A program made the translations under genes and the position numbers. From the NCBI GenBank assembly GCA_023418255.1, contig JAEZZZ010000076.1:1-14621 (forward strand): DNA of 14,621 nucleotides, read 5' to 3'. Within the stretch, counting starts at the first letter, position 1. Each line of letters begins with the position of its first letter. Of the stretch, positions 6,656-14,521 are shown piece after piece. The notes under the pieces were generated by a model. It made no database searches, was not told where the DNA came from, and saw only the letters and a list, made by a program, of their open reading frames with translations. The DNA comes from Bacteroidota bacterium. GTDB lineage: Bacteria; Bacteroidota; Bacteroidia; Bacteroidales; Dysgonomonadaceae.

Positions 6656-8383
6656 TTAATGCTCCGCTTGAATATCCCTCACCATCAATTGAATGAATGA
6701 GTTTCTGCCGTGTGTGTTTCTTTCAACCGTATAGCAGATGGTTACAGGCTTATCCCCTTTAATCAAAGGGAATTTATCTCCTTGATAAAGAGCAATTCCG
6801 CGAAGCGGAAATTTAGCGTCTTTGTTGGTGTCATCAATTAAATCGAGCTTGATATGATGTGATTCTTTTCCCACCAACCTGCTCCCTCCGGCATCACGCA
6901 CATTGCGTGTGATAAATATAGGGTTGTCGTTTTCGGGACCAAAAGGGCTCAATCGCAACAGGTCACTCACAAACTGTTCCGTGATTTCGTTCAGCGTTAT
7001 TTCAGCATCAATCCCGATATGCGGAAGAATCATTTTCGGTTCAATTTCATCAAACGACAGGGCGTTGAAGCGCTCCGCAAATTCAGGCAAATTTTCTTCA
7101 CGTAGTGTTAATCCAACGGCATACGTGTGTCCGCCAAAGTTTTCCAACACATCTTTACATGATTCGATGGCCTTGTAAACATCAAAACCGGCAATAGAAC
7201 GAGCCGACCCCGACACCAATCCGTTGGATTTTGTAAGCACAATCACTGGGCGCGAAAAGCGTTCTGACAGACGCGAAGCCACAATTCCGATGATGCCTTT
7301 GTGCCATGTCTCATGGTAGAGAACGATGCTCTTTTGTTCTTTTAGATTTTTTTTGTTGATGCGCTGTGTTGCCTCTTCGGTGATTTTTTTGTCCAATTCG
7401 CGACGGTCGTCGTTATACTTGTCAATCTCCTCGCTTTTCAATCGCGCTGTAGCTAAATCGGTGGCTGTCATTAACTCAACCGCCTCTTTGCCGTTCATCA
7501 TTCGCCCTGAAGCATTGATACGTGGGCCTATCTTGAACACGATATCGCTCACGGTGATTTTTTTTCTCGTCAAACCACAAATTTCGATAATTCCTCGCAA
7601 ACCGAAGCTGGGATTTGAATTAAGCTGTTTTAGTCCGTAAAACATCATCACCCGATTCTCCCCGGTAATGGGAACGATATCCGAAGCAATGCTAACCGCT
7701 ACTAAATCAAGCAAGGGTTCAATGTCGGAAAAGGGCATGTTATTGGCTTTTGAAAACGCTTGCACCAGCTTAAATCCAACGCCACAGGCCGAAAGTTCAT
7801 CGTAAGGGTATGCTGAGTCAACACGTTTAGCGTCGATTACGGCAACTGCGTCTGGCAATATCTCGTCCGGCTTGTGATGGTCGCAGATGATAAAATCAAT
7901 GCCCTTTTCCTTGGCGTAAGCCACTTTGGAAATAGCTTTGATGCCACAGTCAACAGAAATAATGAGCTTAACGTCACTTTCTAAAGCATAATCGATTCCT
8001 TGAAACGAAATGCCATATCCCTCTTCGCACCTATCAGGGATGTAATAGTCGATATTACTTGTAATCTTCCGAAAAAATTTATACACCAATGAAACGGCGG
8101 TGGTCCCATCCACATCGTAATCGCCATAAACCAGAATTCGCTCTTTATTCCCAATGGCTTCTTCAATACGCCTCACCGCTTTATGCATGTCGGGCATCAA
8201 GAAAGGGTTGTGCAAATCAGATAGTTGAGGATTCAAAAATGGTTCCGCCACGATCTCTTCATCAAATCCTCGCTGAATAAGCAATTCGGCGACAATGGGA
8301 TGTATGTTCAACTTTTTCGCTAATTCATCTTTTTTCTTTTTTAGGTGGTTTGTAAGGGATTGATAATTCCATTTGTACGTCAT
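6656..8383 (-). CDS. recJ: Single-stranded-DNA-specific 5'-3' exonuclease RecJ
   Basis: RecJ degrades single-stranded DNA 5' to 3' during RecF-pathway recombination, base excision and mismatch repair. The 575-residue protein shows the DHH phosphoesterase metal-binding motifs: YGDYDVDG at 86-93, VDCG at 144-147, and CDHH at 167-170. The DHHA1 part carries HKGIIGIVASR at 361-371, SGSARS at 391-396 and GGHTYAVG at 417-424. A C-terminal OB-type region follows. Length and motif order are normal. The start MTYKWNYQSL is followed by the usual N-terminal IHPIVAELLIQRG segment. recQ begins 20 bases downstream on the same strand. The upstream gap to mnmA is a divergent promoter region; TATCTTTA at 8520-8527 (minus) is a possible -7 box with a long leader. 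Confidence 0.97.
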   Translation of the reverse strand: MTYKWNYQSLTNHLKKKKDELAKKLNIHPIVAELLIQRGFDEEIVAEPFLNPQLSDLHNPFLMPDMHKAVRRIEEAIGNKERILVYGDYDVDGTTAVSLVYKFFRKITSNIDYYIPDRCEEGYGISFQGIDYALESDVKLIISVDCGIKAISKVAYAKEKGIDFIICDHHKPDEILPDAVAVIDAKRVDSAYPYDELSACGVGFKLVQAFSKANNMPFSDIEPLLDLVAVSIASDIVPITGENRVMMFYGLKQLNSNPSFGLRGIIEICGLTRKKITVSDIVFKIGPRINASGRMMNGKEAVELMTATDLATARLKSEEIDKYNDDRRELDKKITEEATQRINKKNLKEQKSIVLYHETWHKGIIGIVASRLSERFSRPVIVLTKSNGLVSGSARSIAGFDVYKAIESCKDVLENFGGHTYAVGLTLREENLPEFAERFNALSFDEIEPKMILPHIGIDAEITLNEITEQFVSDLLRLSPFGPENDNPIFITRNVRDAGGSRLVGKESHHIKLDLIDDTNKDAKFPLRGIALYQGDKFPLIKGDKPVTICYTVERNTHGRNSFIQLMVRDIQAEH

Positions 8384-8666
8384 TTATATAGTTTTTTTCT
8401 TTTTTTCTTTTGCCGAAAATATGTTTCGGAATGCCAGCGTCATTGCCTGTTTTATTTATGTGTCGTTGGTATATAGGGCAATGAATTATTTATCTCCACT
8501 TTCTGTAAATATCAAGTTGTAAAGATACGATTATTATGCCAACTTAAAAGCATTTTATGAATATTTTTGATGTTTGTATAGAAAAAGGAGGTCTTAAAGC
8601 ATAAAACGGGAAGAGTAATGCTCATGTTATCAGCGAAATATCACAATTATAACAGATGGAGTAAGT

Positions 8667-8728
8667 AGAGATATAGAAGCGATAGAGCATGGTGGTCAGA
8701 GGTTTAAATACAAAAAGACAATATCTCT
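8667..8728 (+). repeat. Short inverted repeat in the recJ-mnmA gap
   Basis: AGAGATAT at 8667-8674 is matched by ATATCTCT at 8721-8728, 46 bases apart. The recJ-mnmA gap (8384-8795) holds no gene I can support; apart from this repeat and promoter-like boxes I see nothing in it. Confidence 0.25.
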
Positions 8729-8745
8729 ATCTCGTTCATTATTGC

Positions 8746-8776
8746 TTTAAGAAATGAATTCTTATTTGTACCTTTG
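8746..8776 (+). promoter_or_regulatory. Promoter of mnmA
   Basis: TTTA at 8746-8749, a 19-base spacer and TACCTTTG at 8769-8776 match the Bacteroidota layout. Transcription would start after about 8780, which excludes the upstream ATG at 8754 and selects ATG 8796. Confidence 0.7.
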
Positions 8777-8795
8777 TCCTGAAAATTTTAAAAAG

Positions 8796-9860
8796 ATGGA
8801 GATAGCAGCGTTGGTTTCAGGCGGCGTCGATAGCTCGGTAGTGGTTCATCAGCTTAAAGAGATGGGTTATACCCCTTCAATCTTCTACATCAAAATTGGA
8901 ATGGAAGATGAGGCGGGCTATATCGATTGCCCTTTTGAGGAAGATACGGAAATTGTATCTTATATCGCAAAAAAATATGGTTGTCCGTTTGAAATTGTGT
9001 CGCTACACGATGAATATTGGGAAAATGTGGTAAAATACACCATTGATTCGGTTAAACGTGGACAAACACCCAATCCGGATATGATGTGCAACAAGCTTAT
9101 AAAATTTGGATGCTTTGAAGAGAAATGGGGACATCGATTTGACAAAATTGCTACGGGACATTATGCTACAACTACAGAGTTCAATAATGAAATATGGCTT
9201 TCTACGGCAAAAGATCAAGTGAAAGACCAAACCTATTTCCTTGGACAGCTTTCGTATAGGCAAGTTTCAAAACTGATGTTTCCGATTGGGCATTTGCTAA
9301 AATCAGAAGTGCGAGAAATAGCTATGTGTGAGAGGCTTCCCTCTGCGCGGCGAAAAGACAGTCAAGGCATTTGCTTTTTAGGAAAAATCAATTACAACGA
9401 TTTCATCAAACGTTATCTTGGCGAAAAAGAGGGGTTGATTGTAGAATTGGAAACCGGGAATATTTTGGGCAAACATCGTGGGTTTTGGTTTCACACCATT
9501 GGGCAGCGCAAAGGCTTGGGGTTGGCGGGCGGTCCATGGTTTGTTATAAAAAAAGATATTCATCGCAATATCATATATGTTTCTAAAGGATACGACACAA
9601 AGCATCAATTTGGAAAAACAATTGATTTGCAGGGCTTTTCTTTTATTACTCGCAATATATGGGGCGATTTTGATGGCGAAAAAGAGATTCGATTTAAAAT
9701 TCGCCATACACCGGAATTTACCAAAGGAAAGATTTCGAAAATAGGGGATATTTACCATATTCAATCCGAAGAGAATGTGCAAGGAATTGCCGCAGGACAA
9801 TTTGGCGTTGTTTATGACGCCGATTCACGGCTTTGCATTGGGAGTGGCACTATCATGTGA
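8796..9860 (+). CDS. mnmA: tRNA-specific 2-thiouridylase MnmA
   Basis: MnmA activates U34 of Lys, Glu and Gln tRNAs with ATP and inserts sulfur to form 2-thiouridine. From ATG 8796 the protein is 354 residues. It contains the ATP-pyrophosphatase loop SGGVDSS at 8-14, TPNPDMMCNK with the first catalytic cysteine Cys98, ATGHYA at 119-124, KDQTYFLGQL at 143-152, and GICFLG with the second catalytic cysteine Cys193. The C-terminal barrel region (about 205-354) has HTIGQRKGLG and GGPWFV. An in-frame ATG at 8754 would add 14 residues, but a good promoter -7 box lies between the two, and MEIAALVSGG fits the family start. The N-terminal third is more divergent than in Proteobacteria but keeps every key residue. 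Confidence 0.95.
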   Translation: MEIAALVSGGVDSSVVVHQLKEMGYTPSIFYIKIGMEDEAGYIDCPFEEDTEIVSYIAKKYGCPFEIVSLHDEYWENVVKYTIDSVKRGQTPNPDMMCNKLIKFGCFEEKWGHRFDKIATGHYATTTEFNNEIWLSTAKDQVKDQTYFLGQLSYRQVSKLMFPIGHLLKSEVREIAMCERLPSARRKDSQGICFLGKINYNDFIKRYLGEKEGLIVELETGNILGKHRGFWFHTIGQRKGLGLAGGPWFVIKKDIHRNIIYVSKGYDTKHQFGKTIDLQGFSFITRNIWGDFDGEKEIRFKIRHTPEFTKGKISKIGDIYHIQSEENVQGIAAGQFGVVYDADSRLCIGSGTIM

Positions 9861-9988
9861 TTTTGTGTGTTTTTTAAGCCTTTTTTACTCTGTTCCGGAT
9901 AGATGTTTTAGTTATAGCAACCGGCTTAAGGAAAACAGCACATCCATCTTTTGAGTCAATTTATTAATAAATATCCAATTATTTCGCT

Positions 9989-10630
9989 ATGAATAATTTT
10001 CTCGGCAGCATACAGTTTTTCGACATTATTGAATTTCTCGGCACATTCGCATTTGCCATTAGTGGCATTCGATTGGCATCCGCGAAAAAATTTGATCTGT
10101 TTGGCGCTTTCACCGTTGGATTCATAACGGCGATTGGCGGTGGGACATTGCGTGATCTTTTTATTAACCAGACACCTTTCTGGATGCAAAACTCGTTCTA
10201 TTTGTGGACAACCCTCTTGGCTCTTCTGTTTGTTATTATTTTTCATAATGAGCTGGTGCACTTAAACAACACCATTTTTGTGTTTGACAGCATCGGTCTT
10301 GCTCTGTTTGTTGTGGTGGGTGTCGAAAAAACACTCAACCTGGGCTTTGCACCATGGGTCGCCATCACTATGGGGATGATCACCGGCTCGGTGGGAGGTG
10401 TGCTGCGCGATGTGTTCATCAATGAAATTCCGCTGATTTTTCGCCGCGACATATATGCACTTGCCTGTATTTTCGGCGGAATTGTTTTTACGGCTTTAAA
10501 CGCGTGGGGCGTACATATCATTGTGATCGAACTGACAACGGCGGGAATTGTGATTTTAATTCGTGTTCTAGCGGTAAAATATCACTGGCATCTTCCGGTT
10601 TTGAGTGGCGAGAAAGAGCAAAAAAAATAG
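9989..10630 (+). CDS. TRIC-family (YadS/UPF0126) cation channel protein
   Basis: A 213-residue inner-membrane protein with about seven hydrophobic segments and two homologous halves. Each half carries the family motif: AIGGGTLRDLF at about 48-58 and SVGGVLRDVF at about 134-143. Bacterial TRIC-type proteins form trimeric channels for monovalent cations; some relatives are annotated as glycine transporters, so the substrate here is uncertain. The protein ends in a charged tail (SGEKEQKK). Length is normal. It follows mnmA by 128 bases. I see no clear terminator or consensus promoter in that gap, only a 7-bp inverted repeat (TTAAGCC/GGCTTAA). Confidence 0.92.
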   Translation: MNNFLGSIQFFDIIEFLGTFAFAISGIRLASAKKFDLFGAFTVGFITAIGGGTLRDLFINQTPFWMQNSFYLWTTLLALLFVIIFHNELVHLNNTIFVFDSIGLALFVVVGVEKTLNLGFAPWVAITMGMITGSVGGVLRDVFINEIPLIFRRDIYALACIFGGIVFTALNAWGVHIIVIELTTAGIVILIRVLAVKYHWHLPVLSGEKEQKK

Positions 10631-10671
10631 CTATTTTATCCAAGCCATTCCATTTCAACGATTTTTTTATG

Positions 10672-10679
10672 TACATTTG
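10672..10679 (+). promoter_or_regulatory. -7 box upstream of the 163-aa barrel gene
   Basis: TACATTTG matches TAnnTTTG and ends 24 bases before the ATG at 10704. No strong -33 element is visible. Confidence 0.5.
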
Positions 10680-10703
10680 TCTTTCTAAATCATTGCGCAT
10701 AAG

Positions 10704-11195
10704 ATGAGAAAAATATTGATTGCTTTGGGAATGACAATTATAACATTGAGTGCATTTGCTCAATTTGAAGGCACGCTTGGCATGGGCGGACACGCCAAAT
10801 ATAATGCCATCGAAAATGATGTGGGTGCGGGTATTCATCTGCACTATTACACCTCGAACAATTTGCGCGTTGCACCCGCGTTTACATATTACTCCCAAAA
10901 GAAAAATCAACATTGGGAAGCAGAGGCCAATCTACACTATATTGTGCCCGTGTCGGTAACGGCATCGTTGTATCCACTGGCAGGTTTATCGTTTACATAT
11001 CGCGAACAGCCAAAAGAGGGACGCACGGATGGCGAAAGTGTTAAAGTCCCTTCAAACCGTTTTGGGGCATGCCTTGGTGTGGGCATTCAACACGATATTC
11101 GTTATCGCGTGCGTGCCAATTTTGAGTTGAGTTATCAATTTGTAAAAGATTTTTCGCACGTATCATTTATGGCAGGCATCGGATTTTGGTTTTAA
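10704..11195 (+). CDS. Small outer-membrane beta-barrel protein
   Basis: A 163-residue secreted protein with signal peptide MRKILIALGMTIITLSAFAQ (cleavage likely before Q20). Alternating amphipathic strands and a terminal aromatic run (GIGFWF) are typical of outer-membrane barrels. Pairs of glycine- and aromatic-rich strands (GAGIHLHYYTSNNLRVAPAF, ASLYPLAGLSFTY, RFGACLGVGIQHD) suggest an eight-stranded barrel of the OmpA/OMP_b-brl type. It has no OmpA peptidoglycan-binding domain. Ligand and role are unknown. It is intact, unlike the barrel gene at 1588. hflX starts 44 bases downstream with no terminator between, so the two may be cotranscribed. Confidence 0.85.
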   Translation: MRKILIALGMTIITLSAFAQFEGTLGMGGHAKYNAIENDVGAGIHLHYYTSNNLRVAPAFTYYSQKKNQHWEAEANLHYIVPVSVTASLYPLAGLSFTYREQPKEGRTDGESVKVPSNRFGACLGVGIQHDIRYRVRANFELSYQFVKDFSHVSFMAGIGFWF

Positions 11196-11239
11196 TCCAC
11201 CTGTTTTCCAAAGACAGAATCTCTATATAAACAGACAGA

Positions 11240-12481
11240 ATGAAAGACTTTATTGTTTCCGACATAAAAACAAGAAAAGCCGTTTTGGTCGGGCTTATCA
11301 CGCCCGAACAAGACGAGCGTCAAGTGAATGAATATTTAGATGAACTGGACTTCTTGGCAGACACTGCCGGGCTTGTTTCCGTCGCACGTTTCACGCAACG
11401 GTTGGATGTGCCAAACTCGGTAACATTTGTCGGAAAAGGCAAACTGCAAGAGATAAAAGAATTTATCAATCCGAAAGAAGAGGACGAAGAGAGCGAAAAC
11501 GCCGTGGGCGTAGCAATTTTCGACGACGAGCTGTCGGCAAAACAGATTCGCAACATCGAGAAAGAACTGAAAATACGTATTTTAGATAGAACGAGCTTGA
11601 TTCTCGATATTTTTGCCATGCGTGCAAAAACAGCACACGCCAAAGTACAAGTGGAATTGGCACAATATCAATACCTTCTTCCACGGCTGACGCGTATGTG
11701 GACACATTTGGAACGACAACGCGGTGGCGGCGGCGTAGTGATGCGCGGACCCGGGGAAACGCAGTTGGAAACAGACCGGCGCATTATTCTCGACAAAATA
11801 TCGTATCTTAAAAAGCAGCTTGTTGACATTGATAAGCAAAAGACAGTACAACGCAAAAATAGGGGTAAATTGGTGCGCGTAGCACTGGTGGGCTATACCA
11901 ACGTGGGCAAATCTACACTGATGAACCTGTTGAGCAAATCGGACATTTTTGCCGAAAACAAACTTTTTGCCACGCTTGACACCACGGTACGAAAAGTCAC
12001 GATAGAGAATCTACCTTTCTTATTGACAGATACCGTGGGATTTATTCGAAAACTGCCAACCAATTTGGTTGAATCATTTAAATCGACCCTAGACGAAGTC
12101 CGTGAAGCGGACATATTGCTGCACGTGGTTGACATTGCGCATCCCGCTTTTGAAGAACAGATAGAAGTGGTGGAAAAGACATTGCACGACATCGATAAGT
12201 CCGAAAAACCCACCATTATTGTTTTCAATAAAGTGGACGCGTTTACTTATGTGGAAAAAGATGAAGACGATTTAACACCAAAAAATCGTGAAAATATTTC
12301 TTTGGAAGAGTTGAAACGTTCGTGGATGAGCAAGTTGAAAGAGAACTGCATCTTTATTTCTGCAAAAGAAAAGACCAATATTGACGACCTGAAATCATTG
12401 CTCTACGAAAAAGTGAAAGAAATCCACGTACAACGTTTTCCATATAACGACTTTTTGTATCAAACTTATGAGGAGGACTGA
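11240..12481 (+). CDS. hflX: Ribosome-associated GTPase HflX
   Basis: HflX is a GTPase that binds 50S subunits and splits stalled or hibernating ribosomes, often in stress. The 413-residue protein has the HflX N-terminal domain (about 20-150) and the glycine-rich segment RGGGG at about 161-165. The family signature RGPGETQLE is at 169-177, in a coiled-coil linker. The G domain follows: G1 GYTNVGKST at 218-226, a TT switch I near 248-249, G3 DTVG at 264-267, G4 NKVD at 330-333 and G5 SAK at 374-376. The C-terminal extension is short. It follows the barrel gene by 44 bases. A weak hairpin (AGATTG/CAATCT near 12508) lies downstream but lacks a T tract. Confidence 0.96.
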   Translation: MKDFIVSDIKTRKAVLVGLITPEQDERQVNEYLDELDFLADTAGLVSVARFTQRLDVPNSVTFVGKGKLQEIKEFINPKEEDEESENAVGVAIFDDELSAKQIRNIEKELKIRILDRTSLILDIFAMRAKTAHAKVQVELAQYQYLLPRLTRMWTHLERQRGGGGVVMRGPGETQLETDRRIILDKISYLKKQLVDIDKQKTVQRKNRGKLVRVALVGYTNVGKSTLMNLLSKSDIFAENKLFATLDTTVRKVTIENLPFLLTDTVGFIRKLPTNLVESFKSTLDEVREADILLHVVDIAHPAFEEQIEVVEKTLHDIDKSEKPTIIVFNKVDAFTYVEKDEDDLTPKNRENISLEELKRSWMSKLKENCIFISAKEKTNIDDLKSLLYEKVKEIHVQRFPYNDFLYQTYEED

Positions 12482-12556
12482 GAGGTTAATTTGAAATGAG
12501 ATAAAAAAGATTGTTCAATTCAATCTGTAGACTGTGATTATAAAACAGAATCGCTA

Positions 12557-12569
12557 TTGTTCGATAAAA
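12557..12569 (+). repeat. IS copy 2, left terminal inverted repeat
   Basis: TTGTTCGATAAAA, one mismatch (T for C) to the repeat in copy 1. Confidence 0.8.
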
Positions 12570-12598
12570 AATAAGAGAAAGTGTAGAGACAAAACAGA

Positions 12599-12630
12599 TT
12601 TTCATCCCATACACTTTTTTCGTAGCTTTG
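12599..12630 (+). promoter_or_regulatory. Probable transposase promoter, IS copy 2
   Basis: TTTT at 12599-12602, a 20-base spacer and TAGCTTTG at 12623-12630 mirror the copy 1 promoter; the -7 box here matches the consensus exactly. Confidence 0.55.
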
Positions 12631-12655
12631 TGTTCACCATAACTCAAAAAATACA

Positions 12656-13214
12656 ATGAGTAAAAATACACTTTTTTTGACAATCCGTTTTCAGATAGCT
12701 GAATTAAGCACTTTATAAATAAACAAATATGGCTTCTTGACAGTACGGATATCAGCCTGTTTCAAGACATTTTGAAATGCGTGCGCAGGAGTCCCATAAG
12801 AGGTAGGCGTGAAGGTGGAATAAAGATACATACGGTTATAAATATTGATCAGCTTGTGCCAAGGATGGTTTGGTTCACCCTGCGGCAAACAACGACCACT
12901 ATCTACTTGGCAAGCTGAAATTCGACGCGAACACCATGTATGTGTTTAACAAAGGATATAACGATTACGTATCTTTTAAACGTTTTTGCGACAATGAGAA
13001 TGCTATCCAAAAACAGATATGCTATATCTTGATAGAAGACTTGCTCTTAACAGTGGTTCAAAAACAGTTAAACGCTCTGGTCTTTCTCAAATTTCGTGAT
13101 TTTTGCCAGATACAACTGTTCAATTATCTGTATTTAACGCGTTTTTTGGAAAATTCGGAGAAAGATTCGTTCCGTGACCAGCAAAAATTGCAACAGAAAA
13201 ACTTATTCGACTGA
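12656..13214 (+). pseudogene. IS4-family transposase, multiply broken
   Basis: The start MSKNTLF at 12656 matches copy 1 but stops after about 20 codons. Coding similarity resumes at 12730 with WLLDSTDISLFQDILK, which holds the first catalytic Asp in DST, then RREGGIKIHTVINIDQLVP. A frameshift near 12870-12880 leads into PAANNDHYLLGKLKFDANTM and YVFNKGYNDY. The position that is normally the second catalytic Asp (F-D-x-GY) is Asn here. An internal deletion near 12980 then joins directly to DNENAIQKQIC, losing the YREK/Glu region. The C-terminus, ending at 13214, matches copy 1. The product cannot be active. Confidence 0.85.
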
Positions 13215-13295
13215 CAGGGCTTACTTTTTTAAAAGGATATAAAAAAACAGTTCTGCTTTTCACTGATATACAAACAGATTAATTAATTAACCGAG

Positions 13296-13308
13296 TTTTA
13301 TCGGACAA
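13296..13308 (-). repeat. IS copy 2, right terminal inverted repeat
   Basis: TTTTATCGGACAA, identical to 1417-1429. The 290 bases from here to the next gene hold nothing I can identify. Confidence 0.85.
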
Positions 13309-13599
13309 CAATCAATAAAAAGAGAAATTGTCAAGAAAAAGATGATTCAAGGCATAAAATAACATGACAAATTTCGAATGAAATCGGAAAAATGCTAAAA
13401 AAAGTTGTAACCGATGAAAAATGTTTACTTTCAAAGTTCTCTTGTGACTTCCTTCCTACAACCTAATGCCTGAAAAGTCGGAGCTAAATATAAAAATAAA
13501 AATAATTAATTAGAATACTCAACGAAATGGCTATCGCTTAGATCGAAGTCACGTTAAACTATATCCCTCTTGAAATGTCCAAAACGAAACCATAACAAA

Positions 13600-14265
13600 A
13601 TGAGAAAGATGAAAAAGATACGTTTTTATATGGCATTTCTACTGTTTTTCGCAGTTTCTTACGGATTGTTGGCACAGCGTTCAAGCAGCGATGCCATAAA
13701 AATATTGAACAAAGTCTACGAAAGCTACGAGAAATCAAGTGGCATAAAGGTTTCGTTTATAATGAAAAATGTTGAGTCAAACGGATATGCCGATGAGGCT
13801 CAGCGTGGTACCGCTCTTGTAAAGAATAATAAATTTCACGTTTCGTTACCAACCATGAACGTTTGGTTTGATGGAAGCACCCAATGGGTATGGATACGTG
13901 ATGTCAACGAGGTCAGTATCAGTAATCCGAGCAAAGATGAGATTGCTACCATCAGTCCACTTGCGCTGATAAGCATGTATAAAGATGGATATGTTTTGGA
14001 TGCGCCTCTTTCAAAACAAATTAATGGAAAAAACACCTACCAGATTGGCTTAAATCCCACGGATATCAAGACTGAGTTTAAAAAAATATGGGTTGCCATC
14101 GACAAAAAAGATAACAGCCTTGTACAGGTAACCTTCACACTAAAAAACGGTGTTAAAACCACTATTGATATCCAGAAGTATGAGTCGCAACTTCACTTTT
14201 CAGATGCCGATTTTTCGTTCAATTCCGCTCAATATCCCGACGTCGAGATTGTAGATTTAAGGTAA
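13600..14265 (+). CDS. LolA-like outer-membrane lipoprotein carrier protein
   Basis: A 221-residue secreted protein with an N-terminal signal peptide (basic MRKMKKIR, then hydrophobic FYMAFLLFFAVSYGLLA, cleavage likely before Q26) and no lipobox cysteine, so it is soluble in the periplasm. The body fits the LolA/LolB beta-sandwich fold of Bacteroidota (LolA_2 type). Supporting features are an early helix ILNKVYESYEKSS, the strand VSFIMKN, the segment MNVWFDGSTQWVW, SPLALISMYKDGY, and the late Q-V-T strand pair. By homology it would carry lipoproteins across the periplasm. The start 13600 is preferred over the in-frame ATG at 13570 because it begins the signal peptide; ATG 13609 is also possible. 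No consensus promoter is evident upstream. Confidence 0.82.
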   Translation: MRKMKKIRFYMAFLLFFAVSYGLLAQRSSSDAIKILNKVYESYEKSSGIKVSFIMKNVESNGYADEAQRGTALVKNNKFHVSLPTMNVWFDGSTQWVWIRDVNEVSISNPSKDEIATISPLALISMYKDGYVLDAPLSKQINGKNTYQIGLNPTDIKTEFKKIWVAIDKKDNSLVQVTFTLKNGVKTTIDIQKYESQLHFSDADFSFNSAQYPDVEIVDLR

Positions 14266-14362
14266 AAACGACACATCTCTTTTGATTAATGAGTTCTGAT
14301 GAAATCTAAAAATAGTTTTGCCATATTATAGTTTCAATATCTGTTGTCGCTGTGAGATGATG

Positions 14363-14479
14363 CTATCTCGTCAGCATTAGCAAGTATCTATCTATCCACA
14401 CGGCGGCTTTATCTTTTTCAGTTCTTAACTTCGCTTCAATATATACGTTTGTTTGTAGAGTCGTCGCAACCTCTCGCGA
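14363..14479 (-). pseudogene. Possible coding remnant of unknown family
   Basis: On the minus strand an open stretch of 38 codons ends at a TAG at 14363-14365. It reads like protein (VYIEAKLRTEKDKAAVWIDR). It has no start codon at its beginning and is bounded upstream by a stop, 20 bases from an IS-type terminal repeat. It may be the end of a gene damaged by that insertion, or chance. The rest of 14266-14502 shows nothing I can identify. Confidence 0.2.
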
Positions 14480-14502
14480 TTAACATTTATCAAAAATCAT
14501 TG

Positions 14503-14515
14503 CTGTCCGATAAAA
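14503..14515 (+). repeat. Third IS4-type terminal repeat, element extends right
   Basis: CTGTCCGATAAAA matches the terminal repeat of copies 1 and 2 at 12 of 13 bases, and is followed by CT as in the reversed right ends. The outward flank AAATCA is shared with the left end of copy 1. It probably marks the left border of another element of this family that runs off the window. Confidence 0.55.
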
Positions 14516-14521
14516 CTATAA

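Larger units (their letters stand above)
12557..13308 (+). mobile_element. Decayed IS4-family insertion sequence, copy 2
   Basis: This element belongs to the same family as copy 1. The left end TTGTTCGATAAAA (12557-12569) differs by one base from the copy 1 repeat; the right end TTTTATCGGACAA (13296-13308) is identical. At about 752 bp it is strongly deleted. The leader (12570-12660), the transposase start and the C-terminal coding part are clearly homologous to copy 1. Unlike copy 1, it keeps the central DDE segment. Orientation is the same as copy 1, about 11 kb away. No target-site duplication is evident. Confidence 0.85.

Noticed and set aside
7981..8280. Overlapping short frames on both strands within recJ
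   Set aside because: They are shadows of the recJ coding sequence with no independent signals.
13309..13599. Gap between IS copy 2 and the lolA-like gene
   Set aside because: I looked for a truncated neighbour gene, a regulatory RNA fold and a consensus promoter and found none convincing; TACTTTCA near 13427 is too far from consensus.
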